From contig CAYTFW010000151.1 of the NCBI GenBank assembly GCA_964437145.1, forward strand, positions 1 to 16,182: a DNA stretch of 16,182 bases, in the 5' to 3' direction. The stretch is from JAFAZJ01 sp964437145 (GTDB taxonomy: Bacteria; Pseudomonadota; Alphaproteobacteria; Reyranellales; Reyranellaceae). The position numbers and the translations under genes were made by a program. The notes beneath the pieces are model-generated. The model worked only from the letters and a program-made list of their open reading frames with translations, did not search any database and was not told the origin of the DNA. Below, piece after piece: positions 1 to 7,084 of the stretch. Numbering within the stretch: position 1 is the stretch's first letter; each line of letters opens with the position of its first letter.

Positions 1-28
1 CACCTGTTGCACTTCAAACGTGAATCCA

Positions 29-54
29 CACCCTCGCTGCGCTCGGGATGACAG
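29..54. repeat. Half-site of dispersed palindromic repeat
   Basis: The stretch carries the core CCTCGCTGCGCTCGGGATGA, identical to the right arm of the inverted repeats at 3270-3298 and 14743-14772. Only one arm is visible; a partner arm could lie left of the window edge, or this may be a solo copy. It lies just past the stop codon of the flavoprotein gene that ends at 62. When read through, this repeat gives peptides of the RHSERSEES / VIPSAARDL kind. Confidence 0.7.
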
Positions 55-61
55 ATGTGGT

Positions 62-997
62 TCAGAACGCGCCAGCCTGCGAGCGTTCGGCCTGCTTCAG
101 GCGGATGGCGTGGAAACCCTCGACGGTGCGCTGGATGATCTCTGCCACCGGCAACACCTCGTGGATCAGGCCGGCGGTCTGGCCGGCGAGCGCGATGGAG
201 CATTCCATGTCGCCGCCGAAGTACAGGTTCTTCACGCTGCCCAAGGTCGAGCGGTCCATCACGCCGGCCTTGTAGATCGCCTTCGAGGTCTCGGTCTTCA
301 GCGCGCGCACGCAGGGCGTGCCCGAGCGGTTGAGCATCACGGTGCCGGTGTCGGCCGACTCGAGGATCGCGCGCTTGTAGTTGGCGTGCACTGGGCTTTC
401 GGCCGAGCTGACGAAGCGCGTGCCCATCTGGATGCCCTCGGCGCCGAGTGCAAAGGCGGCCGCCATGCCGCGCCCGTCGCAGATGCCGCCGGCGGCGATC
501 AGCGGCAGGTCGACCTTCTCCCGCACCGCCTGCAGCAGCACCAGGGTCGAGACATCGTCGGGGTTCTTGAAGCCACCGCCTTCGCCGCCCTCGCAGATCA
601 GCCCGTCGACGCCGGCCTCGGCCGCCTTCAGCGCCGCCGAGAGGGTCGGCACCACGTGGTAGACGATCTTGCCGGCGGCCTTCAGCGGTCCCAGCAGCTT
701 GCCGGGTGAGCCGGCGGAGGTGCTGACGAAGCGCACGTCGCTCTCGCACACCATGTCGATCATCTTGGCGTCGCGCAGGAAGAGCAGCGGCAGGTTCACG
801 CCGAAGGGCTTGTCGGTGAGCCCTTTCATGCGGCGGATCTCCTCCAGGCAGGCCTCGGTCTCGCCGCTCGAGGTCTCGATGACGCCCAGGCCGCCGGCAT
901 TGCTGACGGCGCTGGCGAGCTGGCTGCGTGCGATCCAGCCCATCGGCGCCTGGATGATGGGGTAGGTGGCGCCGGTATGGGCGAGGACGCGGTTCAT
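62..997 (-). CDS. Nitronate monooxygenase-like FMN flavoprotein (2-nitropropane dioxygenase family)
   Basis: A 311-residue TIM-barrel flavoprotein of the NMO/NPD family, whose characterised members oxidise alkyl nitronates or related compounds using FMN. The N-terminal QAPMGW (16-21), NAGGLGVIE (33-41), KPFGVNL (63-69) and the FMN phosphate-binding region with IAAGGICDGRG (167-177) and GAEGIQMGTRF (185-195) are all present at usual spacing. I chose the ATG at 997 because MNRVLAHTGATYPIIQAPMG is the normal family N-terminus; the reading frame stays open 14 codons further upstream, but that adds nothing recognisable. The segment where canonical nitronate monooxygenases have EAGGH reads EGGEGGGF here (136-143), so the usual catalytic histidine is a phenylalanine. 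The family is secure, but nitronate as substrate is not. The gene is transcribed divergently from hslV with 62 bp between the starts. No strong ribosome binding site is seen. Confidence 0.9.
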   Translation of the reverse strand: MNRVLAHTGATYPIIQAPMGWIARSQLASAVSNAGGLGVIETSSGETEACLEEIRRMKGLTDKPFGVNLPLLFLRDAKMIDMVCESDVRFVSTSAGSPGKLLGPLKAAGKIVYHVVPTLSAALKAAEAGVDGLICEGGEGGGFKNPDDVSTLVLLQAVREKVDLPLIAAGGICDGRGMAAAFALGAEGIQMGTRFVSSAESPVHANYKRAILESADTGTVMLNRSGTPCVRALKTETSKAIYKAGVMDRSTLGSVKNLYFGGDMECSIALAGQTAGLIHEVLPVAEIIQRTVEGFHAIRLKQAERSQAGAF

Positions 998-1022
998 TGG
1001 GAGGGTCCGTTGTTCGACAGGA

Positions 1023-1054
1023 CTTGGAGTCTGCCACACTCATGCTTATCTAGG
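1023..1054 (+). promoter_or_regulatory. Heat-shock (RpoH) promoter of hslVU
   Basis: CTTG at 1023-1026, an 18-nt spacer, then CTTATCTAGG at 1045-1054. This fits every defined position of the pattern described for alphaproteobacterial heat-shock genes, CTTG-N17/18-CYTATNTNNG. Transcription would begin about 6-8 nt after the -10 element, at or within a few bases of the hslV ATG (1060), so the message would be leaderless or nearly so. That agrees with the lack of any Shine-Dalgarno sequence in front of hslV. Confidence 0.75.
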
Positions 1055-1059
1055 CAGCC

Positions 1060-1611
1060 ATGAGCGACCCCTCCCAGTCCCCGGTGTGGCACGGCACCAC
1101 GATCCTGTGCGTGCGCAAGAATGGTGGCGTGGTGCTGGCCGGCGATGGGCAAGTCAGCCTCGGCCAGACCGTGATCAAGTCCAACGCGCGCAAGGTGCGG
1201 CGCATCGGCAACGGCCAGATCGTCGGCGGTTTCGCCGGCGCGACCGCCGACGCCTTCACGCTGTTCGAGCGGCTGGAGGCCAAGCTGGAGCAGCATCCCG
1301 GCCAGCTCACCCGGGCTTGCGTCGAGCTGGCCAAGGATTGGCGCACCGACCGCTACCTGCGCCGCTTGGAGGCGATGATGGCGGTGGCCGACAAGTCGGT
1401 ATCTCTGGTGCTGACCGGCACCGGCGACGTGCTGGAGCCCGAGGACGGGCTGATCGGCATCGGCTCGGGCGGCAACTACGCGCTGGCCGCGGCGCGCGCG
1501 CTGATCGACGTCGACGGGCTCGACGCCGAGGCGGTGGCGCGCAAGGCGATGAAGATCGCCGCCGACATCTGCGTCTACACCAACACCAACGTGATCGTCG
1601 AAAAGCTCTAG
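1060..1611 (+). CDS. hslV: ATP-dependent protease proteolytic subunit HslV
   Basis: A 183-residue proteasome-beta-type peptidase, the proteolytic half of the cytoplasmic HslUV (ClpQY) complex, which degrades misfolded and regulatory proteins. The HGTTIL motif places the N-terminal nucleophile at Thr13 after removal of a 12-residue propeptide. GGVVLAGDGQVSLG, KVRRI, GGFAGATADAFTLFERLE, and the C-terminal IGSGGNYALAAARAL and ICVYTNTNVIVEKL blocks are all standard, and the length is normal. The ATG at 1060 gives the expected short propeptide, but no Shine-Dalgarno sequence precedes it; the -10 of the heat-shock promoter ends only about six bases upstream, suggesting leaderless translation. hslU follows after 75 bp on the same strand, so the two are probably cotranscribed. 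Confidence 0.98.
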   Translation: MSDPSQSPVWHGTTILCVRKNGGVVLAGDGQVSLGQTVIKSNARKVRRIGNGQIVGGFAGATADAFTLFERLEAKLEQHPGQLTRACVELAKDWRTDRYLRRLEAMMAVADKSVSLVLTGTGDVLEPEDGLIGIGSGGNYALAAARALIDVDGLDAEAVARKAMKIAADICVYTNTNVIVEKL

Positions 1612-1686
1612 GCTTGTTTCGACTGGAGCGGCGAAGGCGCGCCTGAGGGGTGCCCGCGCTGCGCATCGCGCCTCGAGGAGGGCGAC

Positions 1687-2997
1687 ATGGCTGAATTTTC
1701 CCCCCGTGAGATCGTCTCCGAGCTGGACCGGCACATCGTCGGCCAGAACGACGCCAAGCGCGCCGTCGCGATCGCGCTGCGCAATCGCTGGCGGCGCCAG
1801 CAGCTGCCCGAGGGGCTGCGCGAGGAGGTGCTACCCAAGAACATCCTGATGATCGGGCCGACCGGCTGCGGCAAGACCGAGATCGCGCGACGGCTGGCGA
1901 AGCTGGCCGAGGCACCGTTCCTCAAGGTCGAGGCGACCAAGTTCACCGAGGTCGGTTATGTCGGCCGCGACGTCGAACAGATCGCGCGCGACCTGATGGA
2001 AGTGTCCATCGCCATGACGCGCGAGCGGCTGCGCAAGGACGTGCAGGCCAAGGCCGAGCTGGCGGCCGAGGAGCGCGTCGTCGAGGCGCTGGTCGGCAAT
2101 AGCGCCAGCAGCGAGACCAAGCTGCGCTTCCGCCACAAGATCCGCGACGGCGAGCTGAACGATCGCGAGGTCGATGTCGAGGTCGCCGATACCGGCGGGC
2201 CGGCGACTTTCGAGATTCCCGGCGTACCGGGCGGCTCGGTGGGCATGGTCAATATCGGCGACATGCTGGGCAAGGCGCTGGGCGGCGGCCGCACCAAGAA
2301 GCGCACCCTGACGGTGAAAGACGCCATGGAGCTGCTGACGCGCGAGGAGAGCGACAAGCTGCTCGACCAGGAGCGCGTGATCCGCGAGGCCAGGGACGCC
2401 GCCGAGCAGAACGGCATCGTCTTCATCGACGAGATCGACAAGATCTGCGCCCGTTCGGAGTATCGCGGCGGCGGTGACGTGAGCCGCGAGGGCGTGCAGC
2501 GCGACCTGCTGCCGTTGATCGAGGGCACCACGGTCAACACCAAGCACGGGCCGCTGAAAACCGACCACATCCTGTTCATCTGCTCCGGCGCCTTCCATCT
2601 TGCCAAGCCCTCGGACCTGCTGCCCGAGCTGCAGGGCCGCGTGCCGATCCGCGTGACCTTGCAGGGCCTGACGCAGGCGGATTTCCGCCGCATCCTGGTC
2701 GAGCCCGAGGCCAGCCTGCTGAAGCAATACAAGGCGCTGATGGGCACCGAAAAGGTGTCGCTCGACTTCGCCGACGACGCCATCGACGAGCTGGCGCGGC
2801 TGGCGGCGGAGATCAACGCCTCGCTGGAGAACATCGGCGCGCGCCGATTGCACACGGTGCTGGAGAAGCTGCTGGAGGAGATCAGCTTCACCGCCTCGGA
2901 TCGCGGCGGCGAGAGCGTGACGATCGACGCCGCCTATGTGCGTGAGCGGGTGAGCGCGCTGGCCAAGAACGCCGATCTCAGCAAGTACATCCTGTGA
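1687..2997 (+). CDS. hslU: ATP-dependent protease ATPase subunit HslU
   Basis: A 436-residue AAA+ unfoldase that caps HslV and feeds it unfolded substrate using ATP. Visible elements: N-terminal SPREIVSELDRHIVGQNDAK, Walker A GPTGCGKT (57-64), the GYVG pore loop (90-93) inside FTEVGYVGRDVE, a middle I-domain of roughly residues 110-230, Walker B GIVFIDEID (243-251), the sensor region with ELQGRVPIRV, and the C-terminal DLSKYIL tail, which in this family inserts into HslV pockets. Length and order are normal. A good ribosome binding site (GAGGAGG) lies a few bases before the ATG. The stop TGA overlaps by one base the ATG of the next small gene, suggesting translational coupling. Regulation is expected from the heat-shock promoter in front of hslV. 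Confidence 0.98.
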   Translation: MAEFSPREIVSELDRHIVGQNDAKRAVAIALRNRWRRQQLPEGLREEVLPKNILMIGPTGCGKTEIARRLAKLAEAPFLKVEATKFTEVGYVGRDVEQIARDLMEVSIAMTRERLRKDVQAKAELAAEERVVEALVGNSASSETKLRFRHKIRDGELNDREVDVEVADTGGPATFEIPGVPGGSVGMVNIGDMLGKALGGGRTKKRTLTVKDAMELLTREESDKLLDQERVIREARDAAEQNGIVFIDEIDKICARSEYRGGGDVSREGVQRDLLPLIEGTTVNTKHGPLKTDHILFICSGAFHLAKPSDLLPELQGRVPIRVTLQGLTQADFRRILVEPEASLLKQYKALMGTEKVSLDFADDAIDELARLAAEINASLENIGARRLHTVLEKLLEEISFTASDRGGESVTIDAAYVRERVSALAKNADLSKYIL

Positions 2998-3260
2998 TGG
3001 CCCGCCGCGCGCCCGCCGCTCGCAAGGCCGCGCGCGCGGCGTCCTATGCGCATGTCGTCACACTGCCGATGCAGCCCCCCGCGCGTGTGGCCGAGATCGA
3101 TGCCGAAGCGCGGCGCGTGTCGGCGGGACGGTGCGGGCGCTGGACCTCGCCCGGCAAGCTGCATGTTGGCTTCGCCGAGGCGGCGCATCGCGACGCCTTC
3201 GCGCTGTGGCTGACGATGTCGGGACTTTCCCGTCATTCCGAGCGCAGCGAGGAATCTTGA
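2997..3260 (+). CDS. Small hypothetical protein; C-terminus and stop supplied by a palindromic repeat
   Basis: An 87-residue reading frame that I do not recognise. Its ATG overlaps the hslU stop codon by one base (TGATG), as expected for a coupled last gene of the hslVU operon. The first 20 residues are Ala/Arg-rich; the middle contains a more protein-like segment around TSPGKLHVGFAEAAHRDAFA (about 50-70) and WLTMSGL. From residue 79 onward it reads RHSERSEES, which is the direct translation of the left arm of the dispersed repeat at 3231-3298, and the stop lies just after that arm. The natural C-terminus was therefore probably replaced or cut when the repeat arrived, or the gene is decaying. 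Codon use (high GC at third positions) resembles the neighbours. Function unknown; it could also be a non-genic frame. Confidence 0.45.
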   Translation: MARRAPAARKAARAASYAHVVTLPMQPPARVAEIDAEARRVSAGRCGRWTSPGKLHVGFAEAAHRDAFALWLTMSGLSRHSERSEES

Positions 3261-3298
3261 ACGGCCAAAAAGATCCCTCGCTGCGCTCGGGATGACGG
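3231..3298. repeat. Dispersed palindromic repeat, inverted pair
   Basis: Left arm 3231-3258 (CGTCATTCCGAGCGCAGCGA followed by GGAATCTT) and right arm about 3270-3298 form a near-perfect inverted repeat of about 28 bp with two mismatches, around an 11-nt spacer. The transcript would fold into a long hairpin. It sits between the ends of the hslVU operon and the convergent 51-residue membrane-protein gene, so it may act as a bidirectional barrier or terminator, although no T-tract follows. The same core occurs at 29-54 and 14691-14772. Confidence 0.85.
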
Positions 3299-3305
3299 TT
3301 GGCGC

Positions 3306-3461
3306 TCAGAAGCAGAACACCGAGCCGATATCGAGCAGGATCGAGGCGCCGCGTTCGGCCCATAGCCACGCTGCCAGCACCGCGACGCCGAGCATCGGCG
3401 CGCCCAGCGCGATCAGCAGCGCGCGGTTCGAAGACTCGGGGGCGGGTGAACTGGCATCCAT
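3306..3461 (-). CDS. Short single-pass membrane protein, hypothetical
   Basis: A 51-residue frame beginning MDASSPAPES. Its centre, residues 14-35 (ALLIALGAPMLGVAVLAAWLWA), is a clear transmembrane helix, followed by a short polar and hydrophobic tail ending ILLDIGSVFCF. The N-terminal part is polar and proline-rich, the helix is followed by a charged ER pair, and the whole frame has coherent composition, which argues for a real gene. The ATG lies 15 bp after the stop codon of the MFS transporter on the same strand, so it is probably the second gene of that operon; no clear Shine-Dalgarno sequence is seen. I do not recognise a family. It may be a small accessory subunit of the transporter, but that is only inferred from position. 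Confidence 0.55.
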   Translation of the reverse strand: MDASSPAPESSNRALLIALGAPMLGVAVLAAWLWAERGASILLDIGSVFCF

Positions 3462-3476
3462 GGCGCGACTATGGGC

Positions 3477-4724
3477 TCAGGCCGGCTTCGGGGCAAGATC
3501 GCGGGCCACCGGCTGCTCACGGATCGGCCAGTTCAGCGCCGCCGCCGTGAGCCCCAGCCCGATCGAGATCCACCACATCAGGTCGTAGTTTCCGGTGAGG
3601 TCGAACAGCCGGCCGCCGCCCCAGCCGCCGACGAAGCTGCCAACCTGGTGGCTCATGAAGACGACGCCCGAGAGCATCGCGGCGTTGGCCGGGCCGTAGA
3701 TGTACATCACCAGCCCGTTGGTCAGCGCGACGGTGCCCAGCCACAGGAAGCCCAGGGTGGCGGCGAAGATCAGCACCGAGGCGCCCGACAGCGGCAGAAT
3801 GAGGAAGACGATGAAGGAGAGCGAGCGCAGGAAGTAGAGCAGCGCCAGCATGTCCTTACGCGGGTACTTGCCGCCCAGCCAGCCCCACAGGATGGTGCCG
3901 GCGATGTTGAACAGGCCGACCAGGCCGATCGCCCAGCCACCCAGCTCCGCGGGCGAGATCGCCTTCCCGAACAGCTCGAGCCCGACGCCCTTGTCGGCGA
4001 TGTAGGGCGGCAGATGCAGGCCCACGAAGGTGACGTGGAAGCCGCAGACGAAGTAGCCGATGGTCAGCAGCCAGAAAGCGCGCATGCCGAAGGCTTCGGA
4101 GAGCGCCTCGCGCGCCGACTGCTTGCGTGGCGCGCCGGCGGCGGCGGGCGCCGTCTTGGGCCCGCGCAGCGCCCAGGCCAGCGGGATCATCGCCAGCGAG
4201 ATCAGGGTCAGCACGAAGAGCGTGAAGTGCCAGTCATTGTAACGGTCCTGCAGGATCGAGGCGAAGGGCACGATGGCGAACTGGCCGATGGAGCCGCCGG
4301 CGGTGGCGATGCCCATCGCCAGCGAGCGCTTGTCGGGCGGCGTCATGCGGCCGACGGCCGCCAGGATGGTGGGGAAGCTGGCGGCGGCGATGCCGATGCC
4401 CGAGAGGATGTTGCCGGCGATCAGCGCCACGCCGCCGGTGGCAGTGGAAATGATGAACAGGCCGAGGACGTTTACCGCCGCGCCGGCGGCCACCACCTTG
4501 GCGGTACCGAAACGGTCGGCCAGGCCGCCGACGAAGGGCGAGAACACGCCCATCAGCAGGGCGGCCAGCGCGTTGGCGAAGGACCACAGCTCGCGGCCGA
4601 CCTGCAGCTCCTGGGCGATCGGCTTTTGGAAGATGCCGAAGCTTTGGCGGGCGCCCAGGCCGATGCTGAGGATCAAGCCGCCGCAGGCCACGGCGATCCA
4701 GAAGTTGCGCTGCTGCGTGCTCAT
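3477..4724 (-). CDS. MFS transporter
   Basis: A 415-residue major facilitator protein with about twelve hydrophobic segments in two halves split by a polar loop near residues 185-210 (RGPKTAPAAAGAPRKQSARE). The N-terminal region GLGARQSFGIFQKPIAQEL and the loop GGLADRFGTAKV (motif A type, between helices 2 and 3) match the group of proteobacterial MFS proteins related to oxalate/formate and monocarboxylate transporters. That resemblance does not identify the substrate. A GAGGAG ribosome binding site lies ten bases before the ATG. It is divergent from the secreted hydrolase gene (about 200 bp between starts) and is followed closely by the small membrane protein at 3306-3461. No specific regulator is adjacent. 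Confidence 0.93.
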   Translation of the reverse strand: MSTQQRNFWIAVACGGLILSIGLGARQSFGIFQKPIAQELQVGRELWSFANALAALLMGVFSPFVGGLADRFGTAKVVAAGAAVNVLGLFIISTATGGVALIAGNILSGIGIAAASFPTILAAVGRMTPPDKRSLAMGIATAGGSIGQFAIVPFASILQDRYNDWHFTLFVLTLISLAMIPLAWALRGPKTAPAAAGAPRKQSAREALSEAFGMRAFWLLTIGYFVCGFHVTFVGLHLPPYIADKGVGLELFGKAISPAELGGWAIGLVGLFNIAGTILWGWLGGKYPRKDMLALLYFLRSLSFIVFLILPLSGASVLIFAATLGFLWLGTVALTNGLVMYIYGPANAAMLSGVVFMSHQVGSFVGGWGGGRLFDLTGNYDLMWWISIGLGLTAAALNWPIREQPVARDLAPKPA

Positions 4725-4928
4725 CTACAGGAAACTCCTCGGGGCGTCCCGCCCGGCGCCGGCAATCTGGCCGGCAACAGGTGCATATACAACCATGTCC
4801 TGCTCGCCCACCCGTGAGCCGGATTTGTGCGAGCCCGGCCAGGGGCGGAAATAGCCTGAGGGGCGGCGGTCGCGTACACTCAGACCCGGTTGGGGGCGAC
4901 CGTTGCGGCAATCGTGGTTCGTCTGACC
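4725..4928. other. Divergent intergenic region between the MFS and hydrolase genes
   Basis: About 200 bp separating two divergent genes; it must hold both promoters. It contains a short inverted repeat GCCGGC-AATCTG-GCCGGC around 4759-4776 (minus-strand leader of the transporter). I cannot point to a convincing sigma-70 pair, and no ribosome binding site is seen in front of the hydrolase ATG. Confidence 0.4.
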
Positions 4929-6458
4929 ATGTCAAACCATGTCATTCGCGTCAGCTTCCTGCTGTTCGCCCTACTGGCGCTCGCGGCGCCGGCGCAAGGC
5001 GTGCCGCGGATCGAGGAAAAGCCCTGCTGGTTCAAGCCGCCGCGCGGCGAGCAGGCGCGCTGCCTGATGCTGACGGTGCGCGAGAACCGCCGGCTCGAGT
5101 CAAGCCGCCTGATCCGCCTGCCGGTGGCGATCCTCAAGGCGCGCAGCTCGGCGCCGGCGGCCGATCCCGTCGTGCATCTGTCCGGCGGCCCCGGCGACTC
5201 GCCGCTCTCGGCATCAGAGCCGGGCGGCGACGCGATGAACGATGGCGACTGGTGGAACAGCACCGTCGAGCTCAGGCGGCGGCGCGATTACATCATCATC
5301 GGCCAGCGCGGCGCCAAGCTGTCGGAGCCGGAGCTGCGCTGCGAGGATCTCGACGTCCAGCGCTCCTTCCTGACGCGGGTCGGCCGGCCCGCCGAGGCGA
5401 TCGAGCGCGAGCGCGCGGCGATGGCGCGCTGCGCCCAGCGCATCACCGCCTCGGGCGTCGACCTGGCGCAGTACAACACGCTCAGCCTGGCCGACGATGT
5501 CGCCGATCTGGCGCAGGCGCTGGGACTGCGTCAGGTCAACCTGCACGGCGTCAGCTACGGCACGCGCTGGGCGCTGGAGGTGATGCGCCGGCACCCGACC
5601 TTGGTGCGCTCGGCGGTGCTCGATGCGGTCTATCCGCCGCATATCGTCGCCGACGACGGTGAAGCCGATATCGTGCGCGGCGTCTTCGAGCGGCTCTACG
5701 CCGATTGCGCCGCCGACGCGCGCTGCGGCCGACGCCATCCCCATCTGCGCGCGCGGCTGGAAGGCCTGATCGAGCGCATGGAGGCCGATCCGGTGACGCT
5801 GAAGCTCAACCTCACCGACGGCAAGGGCGAGGTGGCGATGACCGGCGGCAAGGTGCTGCTGACCCTGCTGCACATGATGCGGCTGGGCGGCACCGAGATC
5901 GGCCGGCTACCCTATGTCATCGACCGCACGATCCGCGGCGACTACGTGCCGCTGACCTTCTACGCCACCGACCTCGAGGAGAGCGAGGGCGGTCTGGCCG
6001 ATGACGGGCCGCCTGAAATGGCCGGGCTGTACAACGCCGTGGAGTGCCGCGAGAACAGCCTGCTGATCAATCCCGAGACGCGCCGGCGCGCCATCGAGGC
6101 CAACGGCATCTACGGCCTGGTGCCCAAGCTCAACACCGCGCCCGACACCTGTCCGGTGTGGCGCGTGCCGTCGGCGCCGGCGGCGCAGCGCCAGCCGGTG
6201 CGCAGCGCCATCCCGACCTTGCTGCTGAGCGGCGCCTACGACTGGTTGACGCCGCCCGCCTGGGCGGTCGACCAGATGCGCTACCTCGACAATGCCCGGC
6301 ACATCGAGTTCCGCGCGCTGGGTCACGCCACGGCGGTGCACGGCAATTGCGCCGCCCGCCTGGTCGACTTCTTCACCCTGCACGCCGATCCCAAACGCCT
6401 GCCGTCCTGCGTCGAGCGCAACAGCCCGCCGGCCTTTATCGACAGCCTGCGGCGCTGA
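4929..6458 (+). CDS. Secreted alpha/beta hydrolase, TAP (tripeptidyl aminopeptidase)-like
   Basis: A 509-residue serine hydrolase of the proline iminopeptidase / tripeptidyl-aminopeptidase-like group. A signal peptide is clear (residues 1-24: hydrophobic core VSFLLFALLALAA, then PAQG), so it should be exported. The oxyanion region HLSGGPG, the QRG...SEPELRC block, nucleophile elbow GVSYG with Ser209, acid Asp438 in SGAYDWLTPPAWA (the TAP C-terminal domain) and His466 in ALGHAT are all in the order expected for the family; paired cysteines (PCWF...ARC) are also typical. Where relatives usually have DQRG the sequence reads GQRG. The ATG at 4929 was preferred over an upstream TTG at 4890 because it directly precedes the signal peptide. 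Its 3' end overlaps the convergent TetR gene by 23 bp. The substrate (peptide or ester) is unknown. Confidence 0.9.
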   Translation: MSNHVIRVSFLLFALLALAAPAQGVPRIEEKPCWFKPPRGEQARCLMLTVRENRRLESSRLIRLPVAILKARSSAPAADPVVHLSGGPGDSPLSASEPGGDAMNDGDWWNSTVELRRRRDYIIIGQRGAKLSEPELRCEDLDVQRSFLTRVGRPAEAIERERAAMARCAQRITASGVDLAQYNTLSLADDVADLAQALGLRQVNLHGVSYGTRWALEVMRRHPTLVRSAVLDAVYPPHIVADDGEADIVRGVFERLYADCAADARCGRRHPHLRARLEGLIERMEADPVTLKLNLTDGKGEVAMTGGKVLLTLLHMMRLGGTEIGRLPYVIDRTIRGDYVPLTFYATDLEESEGGLADDGPPEMAGLYNAVECRENSLLINPETRRRAIEANGIYGLVPKLNTAPDTCPVWRVPSAPAAQRQPVRSAIPTLLLSGAYDWLTPPAWAVDQMRYLDNARHIEFRALGHATAVHGNCAARLVDFFTLHADPKRLPSCVERNSPPAFIDSLRR

Positions 6459-7035
6459 TCGAGGCGGCCCGCGCCGCCAGACGGCACAGCCAGGTGACGG
6501 CCTCGATGTAGGCGGGTTCGTCCGCCGCGTGGTCCTTCAACCCCGCCGCCGCCATCGCCAAGGTGCGGGCGAAGGTCGCGGGGCCGCCCAGCTCGGATAG
6601 CGCCACGGCGCCGGTCGCCTCCAGCGCCGCCAGCCGCCCGGTCAGGATCGCGGCGAAGCCGACATCCAGCTCGGTGGCGATCGCCGCCGTGAGCTCGGCG
6701 TCGACCGCCATCAGGTCGGCGCCGTGCGGCGAGGCGTGCAACAGGCGGAACAGCGGCAGGTCCTTGGCCAGGATGATGGCGGCGAGGTTGTCGGCCAGCC
6801 CCCGCGCCTCGTCCCAGGCGGCCGCCGCCGCCGCGAGCGCGTCATCCTTGATGCTCTCGGCCAGCGCCCGGAACACCGCCGGCTTGCCGTCGAAGCGCAG
6901 GTAGAGGGCGGGCCGCGACATGCCGGCCGCCTTGGCGATGTCGGTCATGCCGGTGCGCTGGAAGCCGTACTGGGCGAACAGTGTCTTGGCCGCGTCGAGG
7001 ATGCGGCGATTCGACGATTCTGACGAATTAGACAT
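6436..7035 (-). CDS. TetR-family transcriptional regulator
   Basis: A 199-residue protein with a TetR N-terminal DNA-binding domain: ILDAAKTLFAQYGFQRTGMT (12-31) followed by the helix-turn-helix DIAKAAGMSRPALYLRF (32-48). The C-terminal ligand domain is Ala-rich, with a TetR_C-like region (SIKDDALAAAAAAWDEARGL onward), and gives no hint of ligand. It is divergent from the SDR reductase gene at 7085 with only 49 bp between start codons, the classic arrangement for a local repressor. A 22-bp imperfect palindrome covers its own start codon, consistent with autoregulation and control of the reductase. The 3' end overlaps the hydrolase gene convergently. No strong Shine-Dalgarno sequence is visible before the ATG. 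Confidence 0.93.
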   Translation of the reverse strand: MSNSSESSNRRILDAAKTLFAQYGFQRTGMTDIAKAAGMSRPALYLRFDGKPAVFRALAESIKDDALAAAAAAWDEARGLADNLAAIILAKDLPLFRLLHASPHGADLMAVDAELTAAIATELDVGFAAILTGRLAALEATGAVALSELGGPATFARTLAMAAAGLKDHAADEPAYIEAVTWLCRLAARAASISAAGCR

Positions 7036-7052
7036 ATTATGTACAATGTGTC
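7031..7052. promoter_or_regulatory. Candidate TetR operator
   Basis: Imperfect palindrome with half-sites GACATATTATG and TACAATGTGTC: 16 of 22 positions are symmetric. It lies between the divergent tetR and SDR genes, overlaps the tetR start codon (7033-7035), and is noticeably AT-rich against the GC-rich surroundings. TetR-family repressors usually bind palindromes of this size in such intergenic regions. Binding is inferred. Confidence 0.55.
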
Positions 7053-7084
7053 ATAGACGGCCCGATAGCCATAGGGGATCGAGC

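Noticed and set aside
1831..2853. 340-codon frame opposite hslU
   Set aside because: Antisense shadow of hslU.
3471..4817. 448-codon frame opposite the MFS transporter
   Set aside because: Composition (Gln, Glu, His, Arg, Gly-rich) is that of an antisense shadow; the opposite strand encodes a clear twelve-helix transporter.
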